Shown here: in pieces, positions 6,985 to 15,665 of the stretch
Layout: every line of letters begins with the position of its first letter
How positions within the stretch are numbered: position 1 is the stretch's first letter
Assembly (NCBI RefSeq): GCF_040703035.1
Contig: NZ_CP159996.1
Coordinates: forward strand, 1,770,001-1,834,000
Reading direction: 5' to 3'
Source of the DNA: Terribacillus aidingensis
GTDB lineage: Bacteria > Bacillota > Bacilli > Bacillales > Amphibacillaceae
DNA: 64,000 bases
The notes under the pieces: generated by a model
What the model was told of the DNA's origin: nothing
The model's input: the letters and a program-made list of their open reading frames with translations, nothing else
Database searches by the model: none
Position numbers and translations under genes: made by a program

Positions 6985-8462
6985 CATAGAATGATCGCTA
7001 TCAATCCGCCCGATCCTTCGTTAATGATTCTTTCCAATGTTTCTTTCAATTTATATCTGGCATTTTCCGGCATCAAACTGATTTTGCCTTGAATTCCTTC
7101 TCTTACAATGCTGTTGAGGGAACGGCCGAAGATGTCTGAATCCCAGATGGAAAGCGGGTCTTCCTCGAAGTCCTGCATCAAGTATCGAACCAGCTCTTCG
7201 CTCTGCTTCTCTGTTCCGATAATCGGTGCAAATTCGGAATGAACATCTACTTTGATCATATGGATACTCGGCGCAACAGCCTTCAGACGAACTCCGAAGC
7301 GAGAGCCTTGGCGGATGATTTCAGGTTCATCCAAAGCCATATCCTGAAGACTAGGTGCCGCGATACCATAGCCTGTCTGTTTTACCATATGCAGCGCATC
7401 GGATACTTGATCATACTCACGTTTCGCATGGGAGAAATCCTGCATCAGCTGCAGCAGGTGATCTTTTCCGCGAATTTCTTCCCCGACAATTTCCTTCAGT
7501 ACTTGATCGTACAAAGCATCCGGAGCATGTAAATCGATTTCTGCTACTCCTTCGCCCAGTTCCATTCCAGCAAGATTTGCTCTTTCGATATAATCATATT
7601 CATCAAAGTACCCCACAACACGATCAACATCACGAAGCCGTTTGATATCCTTGACTGTTTCCTGGATGGCTACTTGATAATTGGAACGAAGCCAGTGGTC
7701 TTCTTTCAGCACCATCACCCAGCTCGGCAAATTGACGTTCACTTCCAGGACCGGGAATTCATACAGCGACTCCCGAAGCACATTATATACATCATGTTCC
7801 GTCATGCTTTCTACACTCATCGCGAGTACTGGGATATCATATTTTTCACTCAATTCCTGACGGAGCAGCTCGGTGTTTTGGTTATGCGGTGTTACCGAAT
7901 TGATCACCATGATGAACGGCTTGCCAACTTCCTTCAGCTCAGATACGACTCGTTCTTCCGGCTCCACATAGTCAGTTCGCGGAATTTCGCCGATCGAACC
8001 GTCTGTCGTCACAACGACACCAATGGTGCTATGCTCCTGAATCACTTTGCGGGTTCCGATCTCAGCAGCATCATGGAATGGGATAGGCTCCTCATACCAT
8101 GGCGTGTTGATCATACGCGGCCCATTTTCATCTTCAAACCCTTTTGCACCTGCCACTGTATATCCTACACAATCGACGACCCGGACACTTACTTCCAGAC
8201 CTTCGTCCACTTGAAGGGAGACAGCGTTGTTCGGAACGAATTTCGGTTCTGTCGTCATGATCGTCCGACCAGCTGCACTTTGCGGCAGTTCATCTTGGGC
8301 TCGGGCCCGCTCTGCTTCATCCTCCATGTTAGGCAGGACAACCAATTCCATGAACTTCTTGATAAAAGTCGATTTCCCTGTTCGGACAGCCCCTACCACC
8401 CCAAGGTAGATATCGCCGTTTGTCCGTTTCGAGATATCCTTAAAAATATCTACTCTTTCCAA
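6984..8462 (-). CDS. spoIVA: stage IV sporulation protein A, coat basement-layer ATPase
   Basis: 492 residues, same length as in B. subtilis and nearly colinear with it. SpoIVA polymerises on the outer forespore membrane by ATP hydrolysis and forms the platform for the spore coat. Walker A GAVRTGKST lies at 24-32 in a TRAFAC-GTPase-like domain; the conserved C-terminus ends in EGSGGLIAIIL, needed for anchoring. Start is TTG at 8462 with GGGAGGGG upstream. A sigma-E-type promoter lies about 60 bp upstream, fitting mother-cell expression. Confidence 0.98.
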   Translation of the reverse strand: MERVDIFKDISKRTNGDIYLGVVGAVRTGKSTFIKKFMELVVLPNMEDEAERARAQDELPQSAAGRTIMTTEPKFVPNNAVSLQVDEGLEVSVRVVDCVGYTVAGAKGFEDENGPRMINTPWYEEPIPFHDAAEIGTRKVIQEHSTIGVVVTTDGSIGEIPRTDYVEPEERVVSELKEVGKPFIMVINSVTPHNQNTELLRQELSEKYDIPVLAMSVESMTEHDVYNVLRESLYEFPVLEVNVNLPSWVMVLKEDHWLRSNYQVAIQETVKDIKRLRDVDRVVGYFDEYDYIERANLAGMELGEGVAEIDLHAPDALYDQVLKEIVGEEIRGKDHLLQLMQDFSHAKREYDQVSDALHMVKQTGYGIAAPSLQDMALDEPEIIRQGSRFGVRLKAVAPSIHMIKVDVHSEFAPIIGTEKQSEELVRYLMQDFEEDPLSIWDSDIFGRSLNSIVREGIQGKISLMPENARYKLKETLERIINEGSGGLIAIIL

Positions 8463-8519
8463 AAGATCCCCTCCCGATCTACTTTCGATGCATGGACAGT
8501 CTTAGCTACATACACTAGC

Positions 8520-8549
8520 AGTTTATGATGTTGTCCTATCCAAATATGC
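8520..8549 (-). promoter_or_regulatory. sigma-E-type promoter of spoIVA
   Basis: Minus strand GCATATT (8549-8543), 15-bp spacer, CATAAACT (8527-8520), against the known consensus KMATATT and CATACAmT. Predicted start about 50 bases before the TTG. The rest of the 338-bp gap (8463-8800) holds only the spoVIF terminator and no other recognisable feature. Confidence 0.65.
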
Positions 8550-8662
8550 TAGAAATAATGGATTCCTTGCCTGCTGGCATCAAAGGGCGGTTTTGCAGGA
8601 AAGGACGAACAGCATATTGCCCTCTGCGGATAATCTATGCCCTGCAGTCGGGGATCATACCA

Positions 8663-8693
8663 ATAAAAAAAGAAGAAGCAGACGCTTCTTCTT
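8663..8693 (-). terminator. terminator of spoVIF
   Basis: Perfect 10-bp stem AAGAAGAAGC (8670-8679)/GCTTCTTCTT (8684-8693), loop AGAC, then a T-run on the minus strand (rc of AATAAAAAA). About 105 bases after the spoVIF stop. Confidence 0.8.
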
Positions 8694-8800
8694 GAAATAG
8701 ACTAAATTATACCCAAGGCAACCTAGAAAAATATGCTGGTGCGAGTTAGTTTATGCGTAAAGGGCAAGGAATGGTAAGTTGTTCTGCCCAATTGCTGCTG

Positions 8801-9067
8801 TTAGTTTTTGAATAATTTGCTTAGCGTGTTCATATCAGTCGGCATATTGTTACCGATGATGGCTTTGACGATTTTATCTTCTTTCGCCTGTGTAAGCGGC
8901 TTGCCTGCCATTGCAGCCAATTGCTTCACTAAACCACGCACTGTTGCTTCGTCTTGGAAATTCGCACTTTTAACAGAGTTGGCTACCTTGTAGATATCAT
9001 CAGCCTTCACATTCGATTTTTTCTGAATCTGATCAATCAAGTTCTTTTGAAAGTCTGCCACGTTCAT
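8801..9067 (-). CDS. spoVIF: stage VI sporulation protein F family
   Basis: 88 residues, the usual length. SpoVIF (YjcC in B. subtilis) is a mother-cell protein needed for proper outer coat assembly and spore resistance. The helical pattern FQKNLIDQIQKKSNVKADDI, followed by ANFQDEATVRGLVKQLA and a C-terminal TLSKLF, matches the family. In B. subtilis the gene lies elsewhere; here it is between spoIVA and gpsA, the position of yphE/yphF in B. subtilis. Ribosome site AAGGAGG precedes the ATG. No membrane segment. Confidence 0.88.
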   Translation of the reverse strand: MNVADFQKNLIDQIQKKSNVKADDIYKVANSVKSANFQDEATVRGLVKQLAAMAGKPLTQAKEDKIVKAIIGNNMPTDMNTLSKLFKN

Positions 9068-9118
9068 TCCTCCTTGCAGTTTAGCTACGAAACAGTATAT
9101 GCAAGGAGAGAAAAAATG

Positions 9119-10156
9119 TTAGCGGGCATTCAATACATCTTGAAGATCATCCATTTCATGTTTTGGCAAACGTGTCATAAGCTGATCAACAATGTCCTTG
9201 GCTTTTGCACCATGGAAGAGGACTTGATTGATTCCCTGGGTGATTGGCATATCGACACCAGCCTTGTCAGCAAGCTCAGCCACAGCTTCGGTCGTTCGGA
9301 CACCCTCTACAGCCATACCCATTTGGGCGAGCGCTTCATCCAATGTCATACCTTTACCGAGCATATTACCAGTACGCCAGTTACGGCTATGGACACTCGT
9401 ACAAGTCACAATGAGATCCCCCATGCCGGATAAGCCAATGAATGTGAGAGGATTTGCTCCTAGCTTTGTTCCAAGGCGGGCAATTTCTGCGAGACCCCTT
9501 GTGATCAATGCTGCTTTCGCATTATCCCCATAACCCAGGCCATCGGAAATACCTGCTCCAAGGGCAATGATATTCTTCAAGGACCCGCCAAGTTCCACGC
9601 CGACCATGTCCGTGATGGTGTAAACGCGGAAGTATTCATTCATGAACAGCTCTTGGACCTTCTTCGCTTCTTCCATTTCGACAGAAGAGGCACTTAGCGT
9701 CGTCGGCTGTCTTTTCGCTACTTCCTCTGCATGGCTTGGACCGGACAAGACAACGACTGGACGATGTGTGACATGCTCCAGTTCTTCTTCGATCATCTGG
9801 GAGACGCGTTTACTAGTTTTTGGTTCAATTCCCTTCGTAGCATGCGCAATAACGGCTTCAGCAGGAATGTGTCCCGCAAGCTTCGCAGCCACTTCGCGCG
9901 TTGCTTTTGCAGGTACGACGAGGATCACAGCAGCTGCATCATGTACAGCCTCTTCTATATCTGCATAAGCAGTAATAGCCTCAGGAAGTGTCACTCCAGG
10001 CAGGTATTTCTCATTCTGGCGCTTCTCGTTAATTTCAGCAACCTGATTCGGATTATGAGACCAGAGTCTCACATCATGTCCATTGTCCGCCAAAACCATG
10101 GCAAGGGCGGTTCCCCAGCTGCCGGCACCGAGTACTGCTGCTATCTGTTGTGTCAT
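9119..10156 (-). CDS. gpsA: glycerol-3-phosphate dehydrogenase [NAD(P)+]
   Basis: 345 residues. Reduces dihydroxyacetone phosphate to sn-glycerol 3-phosphate for phospholipid synthesis. N-terminal Rossmann motif GAGSWGTALA (10-19), the catalytic Lys region GGSLKNIIALGAGISDGL and substrate segment GLSGMGDLIVTCTS are all present. Start ATG at 10156 with GAGGAGG. Follows der by 21 bp, the conserved der-gpsA pair. Confidence 0.97.
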   Translation of the reverse strand: MTQQIAAVLGAGSWGTALAMVLADNGHDVRLWSHNPNQVAEINEKRQNEKYLPGVTLPEAITAYADIEEAVHDAAAVILVVPAKATREVAAKLAGHIPAEAVIAHATKGIEPKTSKRVSQMIEEELEHVTHRPVVVLSGPSHAEEVAKRQPTTLSASSVEMEEAKKVQELFMNEYFRVYTITDMVGVELGGSLKNIIALGAGISDGLGYGDNAKAALITRGLAEIARLGTKLGANPLTFIGLSGMGDLIVTCTSVHSRNWRTGNMLGKGMTLDEALAQMGMAVEGVRTTEAVAELADKAGVDMPITQGINQVLFHGAKAKDIVDQLMTRLPKHEMDDLQDVLNAR

Positions 10157-10177
10157 AAAAATCCTCCTCGTCCCTGT

Positions 10178-11488
10178 TTATGATCTTCTTCTAGGGAAAA
10201 TCTTTATTGGTGTACCAGTGAATCCGAATGCTTCTCTGATTCTATTCTCAAGGAATCGAACATAAGAGAAGTGCATCAGTTCCGGATCATTGACGAATAC
10301 AGCAAACGCTGGCGGCTTGACTGCCACTTGCGTAGCATAAAGCACTTTCAGACGCTGGCCTTTGTATGTCGGAGCTGGATTCATTGCCAAGGCATCCATG
10401 ATAACGTCGTTCAGAACATTTGTCTGAATACGTTTCGCATGATTTTCACTTGCTGTCAGAATTGCAGGCAATAGTGTATGGATCCGTTTTTTCGTCTTAG
10501 CAGACAAGAAGACGATTGGTGCATAATCCAAGTAAAGGAAATGCGCGCGAATTTCGTCTGTGAATTCCTTCATCTTCTTCTCATCGGATTCAACCGTATC
10601 CCATTTATTGACGACGATAACGATTGCTTTACCAGCATCATGCGCATATCCGGCAATTTTCTTATCTTGTTCGATGATGCCCTCTTCTGCATTAATAAGT
10701 ACGAGGACTACATCGGATCGCTCAATCGCTTTTAATGCACGGAGGATACTGTATCGTTCAGTTGTCTCATATACTTTTCCGCGTTTACGCATACCTGCGG
10801 TGTCGATGATGACAAAGTCTTGTCCTTCTCTTGTGAAGGATGAATCGACTGCATCACGCGTCGTTCCTGCAACGTCACTTACAATTACACGTTCTTGATT
10901 AAGCAGTGCATTCACTAGGGACGATTTCCCGACATTCGGTCTGCCAATCAAGCTGAAATGAATTGTTTCTTCATCTTCCTGCATCTCGGCACGCTCAGGG
11001 AAATGCTGGACAGTTGCGTCAAGCAAATCACCCAGCCCTAAACCATGTGTACCAGAGATTGGGAATGGTTCGCCAAAGCCAAGGCTGTAAAACTCATAAA
11101 TCTGATCTCGCATTTCCGGGTTGTCCACTTTATTGACAGCCAGTACAACAGGCTTATTGGAACGGAATAGAATCTTCGCTACTTCTTCATCCGCTCCCGT
11201 GATACCTTCGCGCCCGTTCACCATGAAAATGATGACATCTGCTTCTGCAATGGCAAGTTCTGCCTGCTCACGGATTTCCACTAGAAATGGTGCATCTCCG
11301 ATTTCGATACCGCCGGTGTCAATTATGTTAAACGGCTGGTTCAGCCATTCAGCTTCCGTATAGATTCTGTCACGTGTCACACCAGGTGTATCTTCCACAA
11401 TGGAGATCCTTTCCCCGGCCAGACGGTTGAATATTGTTGATTTTCCTACGTTTGGTCTGCCTACAATGGCAACTACTGATTTCCTCAT
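10178..11488 (-). CDS. der: ribosome biogenesis GTPase Der (EngA)
   Basis: 436 residues. Essential GTPase with two tandem G domains acting in 50S subunit assembly. First P-loop GRPNVGKST (10-18), second GRPNVGKSS (about 182-190), two NKxD motifs (AVNKVDN and VNKWDTV), and the C-terminal KH-like domain ending [14 protein letters not shown]. Complete, and first gene of the der-gpsA pair. Confidence 0.98.
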   Translation of the reverse strand: MRKSVVAIVGRPNVGKSTIFNRLAGERISIVEDTPGVTRDRIYTEAEWLNQPFNIIDTGGIEIGDAPFLVEIREQAELAIAEADVIIFMVNGREGITGADEEVAKILFRSNKPVVLAVNKVDNPEMRDQIYEFYSLGFGEPFPISGTHGLGLGDLLDATVQHFPERAEMQEDEETIHFSLIGRPNVGKSSLVNALLNQERVIVSDVAGTTRDAVDSSFTREGQDFVIIDTAGMRKRGKVYETTERYSILRALKAIERSDVVLVLINAEEGIIEQDKKIAGYAHDAGKAIVIVVNKWDTVESDEKKMKEFTDEIRAHFLYLDYAPIVFLSAKTKKRIHTLLPAILTASENHAKRIQTNVLNDVIMDALAMNPAPTYKGQRLKVLYATQVAVKPPAFAVFVNDPELMHFSYVRFLENRIREAFGFTGTPIKIFPRRRS

Positions 11489-11593
11489 GAAAGGAACATC
11501 CTTTCCTACTTTCCTTTATGTGCTGGTTCTTCTGTTGCAACCTAACTGTTTTATTCTAGCAAAAGCGCCATAGGGAAACAATATTTTTCGACA

Positions 11594-12181
11594 TCATGTT
11601 CGTCCGGGAGTCCATTTCGACTTATTTCGCAGATACTTTCTCAGCATACCAAGCAGTTTTGCTGAGATTATTAACAGCAGTATCGTTCCCAGTACATCCA
11701 TTGCTTTAAAGCTGCCAGCATCTTGCTGCAGACCATAAATATCCAATAATAACAGATAAATGACTTCTCCGATAGCAAAGCCCAAGCAGCTAATGCCAAG
11801 CTGTAAATGGAAATTCCGAGTCAGATAGAGGACAAGGGCAAATAATGTCAATGAAAACAAAAGGATACGCGGAATAAGCAGTGCGACGGGATTTGTCAGT
11901 TCCCAAAGCAGCATTCCCGCATAAGCAATTCCTACACAAATGCTCCCAAATGTCCCCCTTCCAACTCGCTTACTGGAAAAAATGAATAGGTAGCCAATGA
12001 CAGCAAGCAGAAAAACGGTAGCAAAAATTCGATGTCCAGCAAAATTAACGGAAAAACCAGATAATGAAATGGTAAGCAATATAGCGAATGCAAAAAGTGT
12101 CCGAGCCAATGAATGACGCATGAAAAAGGTTACCAAGATCCAGCTGATCCATGTAGCCCAATAAAAGTAAAACCCGTCCAT
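11594..12181 (-). CDS. yphA: YphA-like multi-pass membrane protein
   Basis: 195 residues with about six hydrophobic helices spanning nearly the whole chain and a short basic C-terminus (RKYLRNKSKWTPGR). Identification as the B. subtilis YphA counterpart rests mainly on position between rpsA (ypfD) and der, size and topology; YphA is uncharacterised. No catalytic motif is seen. Start ATG at 12181 with GAGGAGTG upstream. No terminator is visible between it and der. Confidence 0.7.
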   Translation of the reverse strand: MDGFYFYWATWISWILVTFFMRHSLARTLFAFAILLTISLSGFSVNFAGHRIFATVFLLAVIGYLFIFSSKRVGRGTFGSICVGIAYAGMLLWELTNPVALLIPRILLFSLTLFALVLYLTRNFHLQLGISCLGFAIGEVIYLLLLDIYGLQQDAGSFKAMDVLGTILLLIISAKLLGMLRKYLRNKSKWTPGRT

Positions 12182-12241
12182 TTTTCACTCCTCCTTGTAT
12201 CAGCATTATGACAAGTGAGGAGAAAAACTATACACGGATGA

Positions 12242-12286
12242 CAAAAAAAGACCAAGGCTGTCCTTTGGGGACAGCCTTGGTCTTTT
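12242..12286. terminator. strong bidirectional hairpin downstream of rpsA
   Basis: Perfect 14-bp stem GACCAAGGCTGTCC (12250-12263)/GGACAGCCTTGGTC (12269-12282), loop TTTGG-type, flanked by A-run and TTTT. Its main role is to end rpsA on the minus strand, before yphA begins. Confidence 0.92.
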
Positions 12287-12290
12287 AAGA

Positions 12291-13436
12291 TTATTGCTTA
12301 TACTTATTCAATTTGTCACCGAGAATATCTCCAAGCTGGAAGCCGGAATGCTCTTCTTCTTTTTCGTATTCCTTGATGACAGCATCGTTTTCATCTTGTT
12401 CTAATTCCTTGATGCTCAAGCTCATGCGTTTTTCGCTTTCGTTGACATCAAGAACTTTCACTTGCACTGTTTGACCTGGCTCAAGTACTTCCTGCGGCGT
12501 ACCGATATGACGGTTAGCAATTTGGGAAATGTGGACAAGGCCCTCAACACCAGGGAATACTTCAACAAATGCACCGAAGCTTACCAAGCGCTTTACTTCG
12601 CCTTCCAGTACATCCCCTGCTTGTGCTCGATCACTGATGTTCTCCCAAGGTCCTGGGAGTGTCTCTTTCAGGGATAGGCTGATGCGCTCGTTTTCTTTGT
12701 CGACGCCAAGGACTTTGACTTTGATTTCTTGACCTTCTGTCACGACATCAGATGCCTTTTCCACATGCTCATGTGAAAGCTGGGAAATGTGTACGAGACC
12801 GTCAATTCCGCCGCCAATGCTGACGAAGACGCCAAAGTCAGTCAAACGCTGTACTGTACCGTCAATTACTTGGCCAGCTTCTAGGCTGTCAAGCACTTCC
12901 TGTTTCTTGGAAGCTTCCTCTTCCTCGGCTACCGCACGGTGAGATAGGATGACACGGTTCTGTTCGCGATCAAGCTCGACCACTTTCAGCGTAAGCGGTT
13001 TTCCTTTGTACCCTTCAAACTCTTCCACAAAATATGTTTCCACGAGAGAAGCAGGGATGAATCCGCGAAGGCCGACATCTACAACAAGACCGCCTTTGAC
13101 GACTTCCTTGACTTCAGCTTCGAAGACTTCTCCGGATTCGAATTTCGCTTCCAGGTCATCCCATGCAAGCTCAGCAGTGACTGCACGCTTGGATAGAACG
13201 ACTTCTTCGTCATCTACTTTTTTCACTTTAAGTGTCAACTCTTCACCTTCACTCACTGCATCAGCAGCACGCTCAACATGAAGACTGGATAATTCGCTGA
13301 TTGGCAGGATACCTTCCACTTTGTAGCCAATGTCTACCAAAGCTTGTTTATCTTCCACTTTCACCACTTTACCGGTTACAGTATCGCCTACAGACAATTC
13401 CTTGAAATCCGTAGCTTGCTCATTCATTTCATCCAT
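12291..13436 (-). CDS. rpsA: 30S ribosomal protein S1 homologue
   Basis: 381 residues. Four S1 RNA-binding repeats are visible (about 15-85, 103-170, 190-260, 275-345), with FVSIGGGIDGLVHISQLSHE and EVFPGVEGLVHISQIANRH as the clearest. Corresponds to B. subtilis YpfD, which is a dispensable S1-like protein rather than the essential S1 of E. coli. The ATG at 13436 is used because AAGGAGGT is seven bases upstream; an in-frame upstream ATG at 13466 would include that site in the coding region. Acidic tail rich in Glu. Confidence 0.94.
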   Translation of the reverse strand: MDEMNEQATDFKELSVGDTVTGKVVKVEDKQALVDIGYKVEGILPISELSSLHVERAADAVSEGEELTLKVKKVDDEEVVLSKRAVTAELAWDDLEAKFESGEVFEAEVKEVVKGGLVVDVGLRGFIPASLVETYFVEEFEGYKGKPLTLKVVELDREQNRVILSHRAVAEEEEASKKQEVLDSLEAGQVIDGTVQRLTDFGVFVSIGGGIDGLVHISQLSHEHVEKASDVVTEGQEIKVKVLGVDKENERISLSLKETLPGPWENISDRAQAGDVLEGEVKRLVSFGAFVEVFPGVEGLVHISQIANRHIGTPQEVLEPGQTVQVKVLDVNESEKRMSLSIKELEQDENDAVIKEYEKEEEHSGFQLGDILGDKLNKYKQ

Positions 13437-13544
13437 CAAAGAGACCTCCTTCAGTTTACGAGACAAAACATTAGTAAAAAAACATAGAAATGTCCTTTTT
13501 TCTAACTTCTAACATTTGATGATATTTGTCAAGTGATAGGGCAT

Positions 13545-14129
13545 CTATCCGACATGCTTATTCATTAGAAGTTGTATTTCATCCATGATCACCTGTGATA
13601 CTTCTTTAGCCGGCGCTTTACGCTCTCTCAGCTCTTCCATATCAATTGGCGGTCCATAGATTACTTTCAATGCTTTTACCCCTTTATAGGAGCCAATAAT
13701 CGCACAAGGTACAACTTTCGCTTCCGAGCGCATGGCAAAGAAACCTATTCCAGGAAGGGGCTCCCCTAGCTTACCGTCCTTACTTCTAGTTCCTTCTGGG
13801 AACAAACCCATCGTCTTGCCTTCGGCTAATATGTCCAATCCTACACGAAGTGCTCCACGATCCTGCATGCCCCGCTTCACTGGAAAAACATTCAAGTTCT
13901 TCATAAGCCAGCCAAGCGGCTTAGGCTTGAAAAGCTCACTTTTTCCCATGAAGGCGATGTCACGCGGACAAGTAATACCAAGTATAGGCGGATCGAAATT
14001 GGAGATATGATTGGAACAGACCAGAACAGGTCCTTCTTTAGGAACATGTTCCTTGCCATATACTTTTATACGAAACATCGGGTAAAATGCAGCACTAAGG
14101 ATCATTTTACCTATGGTATATAATGACAT
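13545..14129 (-). CDS. plsC: 1-acyl-sn-glycerol-3-phosphate acyltransferase family protein
   Basis: 194 residues. PlsC-type acyltransferase, expected to acylate lysophosphatidic acid at the membrane. The catalytic motif NHISNFD (His/Asp, about 41-47) and FPEGTRSKDG (substrate-binding) are intact, and a hydrophobic N-terminal segment can associate with membrane. It lies 12 bp after cmk and before rpsA, an arrangement kept in many Bacillaceae. B. subtilis has its main PlsC elsewhere, so the exact substrate is inferred only from family. Confidence 0.9.
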   Translation of the reverse strand: MSLYTIGKMILSAAFYPMFRIKVYGKEHVPKEGPVLVCSNHISNFDPPILGITCPRDIAFMGKSELFKPKPLGWLMKNLNVFPVKRGMQDRGALRVGLDILAEGKTMGLFPEGTRSKDGKLGEPLPGIGFFAMRSEAKVVPCAIIGSYKGVKALKVIYGPPIDMEELRERKAPAKEVSQVIMDEIQLLMNKHVG

Positions 14130-14141
14130 AATCCCTACTCC

Positions 14142-14819
14142 TTATCTTCCGAGAGCCTCGTGTACGGCTTTAAGGATTTTTTCTACAACACCATCAATCG
14201 ATAGTGCAGTTGTATCGATTTCAACAGCGTCTTCCGCTTTGACTAATGGAGATGCTTCCCTTTCAGAATCGAGCTTGTCACGAAGACGAATTTCCTCTTT
14301 CAGCTGTTCCAGATCTGCCTCGAATCCTTTGGCGATATTTTCTTTATAACGGCGCTCTGCACGTTCCTCTACAGAAGCGATCATGAAAATCTTCACTTCA
14401 GCATCCGGAAGGACTCGAGTCCCAATATCACGGCCATCCATGACAATACCATTATCGGCTGCAAGTTTCTGCTGTCGTCTCACCATTTCTTCGCGTACAA
14501 GCGGATGCTTAGCGACAATGGAAACATTATTTGTCACTTCATTCGAGCGGATTGCTTCGGTTACATCTTTACTATTTACAAGTACTTTTTGACCTTCTTC
14601 ATGCTGCATCAAAACAATGTCAATTCCTTGCAGCAAGGATAGTAAAGCTTCCTCTGATTCCAAATCAGCTCCAGCTTCAAGTGCAGTCAGTGTAAGCGCT
14701 CGGTACATGGCACCAGTATCCACATATACAAATTGCAATTTTTTAGCTACTAATTTGGATACCGTACTCTTGCCTGCAGCTGCAGGTCCATCAATTGCGA
14801 TAGCGATAGTTTTCGTCAT
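14142..14819 (-). CDS. cmk: cytidylate kinase
   Basis: 225 residues. Phosphorylates CMP and dCMP with ATP. P-loop GPAAAGKST (10-18), [13 protein letters not shown], and the lid/NMP region [20 protein letters not shown] are typical of bacterial Cmk. ATG at 14819 has AAAGGA upstream. Probably co-transcribed with the PlsC-family gene. Confidence 0.97.
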   Translation of the reverse strand: MTKTIAIAIDGPAAAGKSTVSKLVAKKLQFVYVDTGAMYRALTLTALEAGADLESEEALLSLLQGIDIVLMQHEEGQKVLVNSKDVTEAIRSNEVTNNVSIVAKHPLVREEMVRRQQKLAADNGIVMDGRDIGTRVLPDAEVKIFMIASVEERAERRYKENIAKGFEADLEQLKEEIRLRDKLDSEREASPLVKAEDAVEIDTTALSIDGVVEKILKAVHEALGR

Positions 14820-14903
14820 TCAATTCAATCCTTTTTCTCATCATAATCGGAAATAAAACCTAATAAAGCATAACACAGGAAAGCGGCTTGGTCTATTTGA
14901 AGT

Positions 14904-15578
14904 CTACCTGATTCGAACCCCTTTTTTCCGCTGTTCCCGCTGACGCTCAAAGCAGAAACGGATGATTGCTTGTCTGTCCCGTTCCTGGATTTCATCGAAC
15001 TGAATGCTAGCGATTATTTTGCCGGATTTCTCATTACGGACGATTCGAATGATATTTCCTGAGGCTGTCAGAAAAGCAGGACCCTCTTTCTGCAGAGAGT
15101 AGGCAATATACAGCGTTACGCTCATCCCCTCCTTGAATCCATGCTTCTCAGGCAGCAGCAAAGACAGCCCCCCTCCGCTTATATCAAGTGTAATGGATGA
15201 AATCGGGGGTATACCAGCTTCGTTGCTGTGAAGAGCCACATCCGTACTCGTCATAATTCGCACATATTGGCGGCGCTGAATCTTCCGGATAGTATCTTCC
15301 TTCGGCATTGATAGTTTCAATGCCGGAACTTTCAGCATTTCTCTGCCCATTATTGATGTTCCGAATGTAAATGCATTCTCGTCTTCTGTCACATATAATG
15401 CTCTAAAAGCAGTACCGACTGGAAAAATATCTGTCCGTTTTGTCTGTTCGTTAACCGGATAATCGATATAAATCGCATCTTCTTCCAAATCGATTACTTT
15501 GGCCCGATATCGAAGCCATTCGTCCCGATTTAATGTATCTGTTTTCTCTAATACTAAAGTACTACCGATTTTCAGCAA
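14904..15578 (-). CDS. ypfB: PilZ-domain flagellar brake-type protein (YpfB/YcgR family)
   Basis: 224 residues from the proposed TTG start. N-terminal YcgR-like domain (about 1-95) and C-terminal PilZ domain with the cyclic di-GMP signature RRQYVR (about residue 102) and DISGGG. In B. subtilis YpfB (DgrA) binds cyclic di-GMP and slows the flagellum. The start at 15578 follows GAAGAGGCGAGG and makes the N-terminus LLKIGSTLVLE align with MIEIGENVLLE of B. subtilis; a longer reading frame extends upstream but would run into the ypeB terminator region. Fits with cheR as evidence of motility. Confidence 0.85.
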   Translation of the reverse strand: MLKIGSTLVLEKTDTLNRDEWLRYRAKVIDLEEDAIYIDYPVNEQTKRTDIFPVGTAFRALYVTEDENAFTFGTSIMGREMLKVPALKLSMPKEDTIRKIQRRQYVRIMTSTDVALHSNEAGIPPISSITLDISGGGLSLLLPEKHGFKEGMSVTLYIAYSLQKEGPAFLTASGNIIRIVRNEKSGKIIASIQFDEIQERDRQAIIRFCFERQREQRKKGVRIR

Positions 15579-15629
15579 GCACCTCGCCTCTTCCCTTGAA
15601 TCGTTCTTTCTTCCTATTATTACAAAAAT

Positions 15630-15665
15630 ATTCAAAAAGGGGAAGGCTGTTTGCCATTCCCCTTT
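15630..15665 (-). terminator. terminator of sleB-ypeB
   Basis: Stem AAAGGGGAAGGC (15636-15647)/GCC-A-TTCCCCTTT (15653-15665) with one bulged A, followed on the minus strand by TTTTGAATATTTTTG. Overlaps the ypeB stop codon. Confidence 0.75.

Noticed and set aside
8572..8706. 45-codon plus-strand frame between spoIVA and spoVIF
   Set aside because: No ribosome site, Arg-rich composition without pattern, and its end runs through the spoVIF terminator stem.
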